DNA from: Antedon bifida
Taxonomy: Eukaryota > Echinodermata > Crinoidea > Comatulida > Antedonidae
Assembly: GCA_963402885.1 (NCBI GenBank)
Contig: OY727095.1
Span: 30,261,001-30,325,000 of the forward strand
Length of the DNA: 64,000 bases
Direction of reading: 5' to 3'
The notes beneath the pieces were generated by a model. It saw only the letters and a program-made list of their open reading frames with translations, was not told the origin of the DNA and did no database searches. The position numbers were made by a program, and so were the translations under genes. Below, piece by piece: positions 61,846-64,000 of the stretch (position 1 is its first letter; the number at the start of each line of letters is the position of its first letter).

Positions 61846-62495
61846 GAAAGCACAAGTCCAAGACTTGCATTTCTGGGATTACTGTACATTTGTGGTGTCT
61901 ATTGCATTTCCTCGTCCATTCAGATGGGGACGGTTGTCTCTGAATGGACAATATAAAGGCATGTGCATGAACCTTTTCTGTACCATATTAAAGTGTAGAA
62001 GACAATCTACTTGTGTGCTTTATATTTTTATAGATACTACTAAGTATTGGCATTTAGAAAATATTCATTAAATATCTATTATATAACTTATGTAAATGTA
62101 TTATAACTGAATGTAAATCCTGTTTGTATTACTGTAGTATTGAATTGTAGATGGGTTAAAGGTCAAGTTTCACATTTGATGTGTGAAATTTTCTTGGTAT
62201 GACATTTGCCACTCAGTGTTTTACAATATCAAATATTTATAATTGAACATTTTTTCTGAAAGACAAATTTGTTATAATTAAGTGTGATATTTCTCAGGTC
62301 AGGAACACAAACAATTTGTCAATATGTATATATACTGTAAAGTAAATTTAAATATAAATTTCACAAAATGAATAGAGGGAATGTAGGTATGTTACAAATT
62401 TATCGAATTATATGTTTGATCAAATTTAAGTCAATTTTGAAAACATATTCTTATGAATTTAGTAATTTTAGTATTTTGTATGAGAAAGGAAAGAA

Positions 62496-63165
62496 GATAG
62501 ATGAGTCTATTCAAAAGGTAATTATAAAATACCCAAAAAAAAATAAGAATGGAAGTAATAATTTTTTTAATGGATGTATATATTCACAAGACAATTATAA
62601 AATGCGATTGTACCACAAATATAATGAAAACTAAGCTTAACATCCAATCTGAAGAGCAAGAAAAACGATGGATGCATCTATTCACAAGACAATTATAAAA
62701 TACCGGTACCACAAAAAAATAAGAACGGAAATAAGATGGATTACTCTATACAGTATTCACAAGGCAATTATAAAATGTGATTAAACCACAAATAGAATGA
62801 AAGCCAACAGCTAACATCCCATCTGAAGAGCGAGAAAGAAGATGGATGCATATATTGACAAGACAATTATAAAATGTGATTGTCCACAAAATGGAATGAA
62901 AGCCAACAGCTTAACATCCCATCTGAAGAGCGAAAAAGAAGATGGATGCAAATATTCACAAGACAATTATAAAATGTGATGGTACCACAAAATGGAATGA
63001 AAACCAACAGCTAACATCCCATCTGAAGAGCGAGAAAGAAGATGGATGCATCTATTCACAAGACAATTATAAAATACCACAAAATGGAATGAAACCCAAT
63101 AGCTTAACATTCCATCTGAAGAGCAAGAAAATGAGACTAATGAGTTCATTCACAAAACAATTTAG
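62496..63165. repeat. Minisatellite/satellite array, ~100-bp unit, about 8 units
   Basis: Unit starts (GATGGATGCA-like) lie near 62496, 62569, 62667, 62735, 62841, 62941, 63041 and 63135. The last intervals are exactly 100 bp. A full unit contains TATTCACAAGACAATTATAA, ACCACAAAATGGAATGAAA, CCAACAGCTTAACATCCCAT and CTGAAGAGCGAGAAAGAA. Flanking units are degenerate or shortened. Confidence 0.9.
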
Positions 63166-63169
63166 ATTG

Positions 63170-64000
63170 GCATATCTTAGATTCAATATGATTATATATA
63201 CAATGTAGAACGTAAGGAGATTTATAGGTAAACTGAATATATATTTCAAAGAGATAAAAAAATCGTTGAGCGACCTACTTTAAGCAATGATGGATGGACA
63301 GGAGCTAATGGAGATTAAACCCAAAGTCAGTTCACTGAATGTTTTTCATTGAAATATATAAATAAAGAAGAAACTTTATATTCTTACATTGCTAACACTT
63401 TTTTGAATCAATAAATATTCTCTATGTAGCTGTCTACTTCAAAGAATCTGCCATAAATTGTAAAGTGGTACAAAAATGGTTCAAAGGTTTTATGGTTGAG
63501 AAAAAGTTTTGCAGAGATATTTTTTTACTCAATGTCCTTAATGCTTACCATTAGCGATATCAACGAGCCACAGACCCAAAGGATTATAGGAAAAAACATA
63601 ACTGTACTTTAAAGTCATTGACCTTCCGGTCTCCATGAACTATAAACTGCATTCAACAACATAGCGTGATCACCTATGCTTACTTGGTTCTGTTTTTTTT
63701 TAATTGAAAAGGGGGATGAAGTGTACAGAAAAGGGGATGAAGGGTACAGAAAATGAGGCCGACTGAAGGTAGTGTAAACGGCCTTGATGAAACACCTGTA
63801 ATGGTAATCAACTTCTTCGTTTTACTAACTTGCTTTGAAACACATCGCAATGGTTTACGCCATGTGATCTCGGGCAATATAAAACACCATTTAAAAAAAC
63901 GTCTTCAAAATTCTGTTAAATATAGTAATACAGATTCAGATTAAAAACACTAGTAACGTCTTGAAGAATGTTAATCAAACAGTTCCTGGAAACCAACCAC
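63170..64000. other. Right-end non-coding DNA
   Basis: No gene recognised. GGGATGAAGTGTACAGAAAA / GGGATGAAGGGTACAGAAAA (about 63714-63752) is a short tandem duplication of about 20 bp. Confidence 0.45.

Noticed and set aside
61612..61956. 114-codon frame near the right end
   Set aside because: It runs through the 180-200 bp tandem repeat units.
62368..63208. Lys/Asn-rich frames
   Set aside because: They are translations of the 100-bp tandem array.
1..64000. CRISPR arrays, operons, phage or plasmid functions, toxin genes
   Set aside because: The tandem repeats lack CRISPR spacing and the spliced genes are eukaryotic; nothing bacterial or viral was seen.

Overview
This window looks like AT-rich nuclear DNA from an invertebrate deuterostome, perhaps an echinoderm. 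The genes have many GT-AG introns, intergenic space is large, and small foldback transposons and tRNA-derived SINE heads are abundant. The palindrome GTAGGCCTAC and variants recur; I associate this with echinoderm and related marine deuterostome DNA, but that is recall, not a test. There are no bacterial operons, CRISPR arrays or viral genes.

Two protein genes can be read with confidence, and they converge. On the + strand (137-4640) lies the 3' part of a PDZD7-like gene of the PDZD7/whirlin/harmonin scaffold family: a harmonin-N-like helical domain, a long disordered linker with a short basic coiled coil, and a C-terminal PDZ domain ending at a stop codon. Its 5' exons, expected to hold two more PDZ domains, lie left of the window. 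On the - strand (32636 down to 12349) lies a complete LZTS (leucine zipper putative tumour suppressor, Fez1 family) gene: four coding exons, all phase-0 introns, 945 codons, with N-terminal MGSVSSL and GKLEK motifs and the family's conserved C-terminal coiled coil. From memory, human PDZD7 and LZTS2 are also adjacent and tail-to-tail on 10q24, so this looks like an old microsyntenic pair.

Layout: 1-4640 PDZD7-like exons; about 4641-5640 its 3' UTR with a tandemly duplicated poly(A)-signal segment; 5.6-11.7 kb convergent intergenic DNA with a roughly 20-bp minisatellite (8.29-8.73 kb); 11.75-32.64 kb the LZTS gene with repeat-filled introns; 32.6-64 kb upstream DNA without a recognisable conserved protein gene. 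The upstream part holds a CpG-rich patch with a candidate first exon (38.65-39.29 kb), several repeat families, a tRNA-like cloverleaf (48.46 kb) and tandem arrays near the right end.

Mobile DNA: eleven copies of a foldback element with AAAGCTCTGTCTACACTATC ends and probable TA target duplications, ten of them left of 36.5 kb; two nearly identical 626-bp elements flanked by TTAA in inverted orientation 30 kb apart; three copies of a 86-135 bp element with 5-bp target duplications; a roughly 205-bp palindrome; and several SINE fragments. The most useful leads are the conserved gene pair, a possible internal LZTS promoter with an RFX X-box beside an in-frame mini-exon (16.76-16.87 kb), and the candidate CpG-associated exon at 38.65-38.81 kb. 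I found no clearly new biological system.
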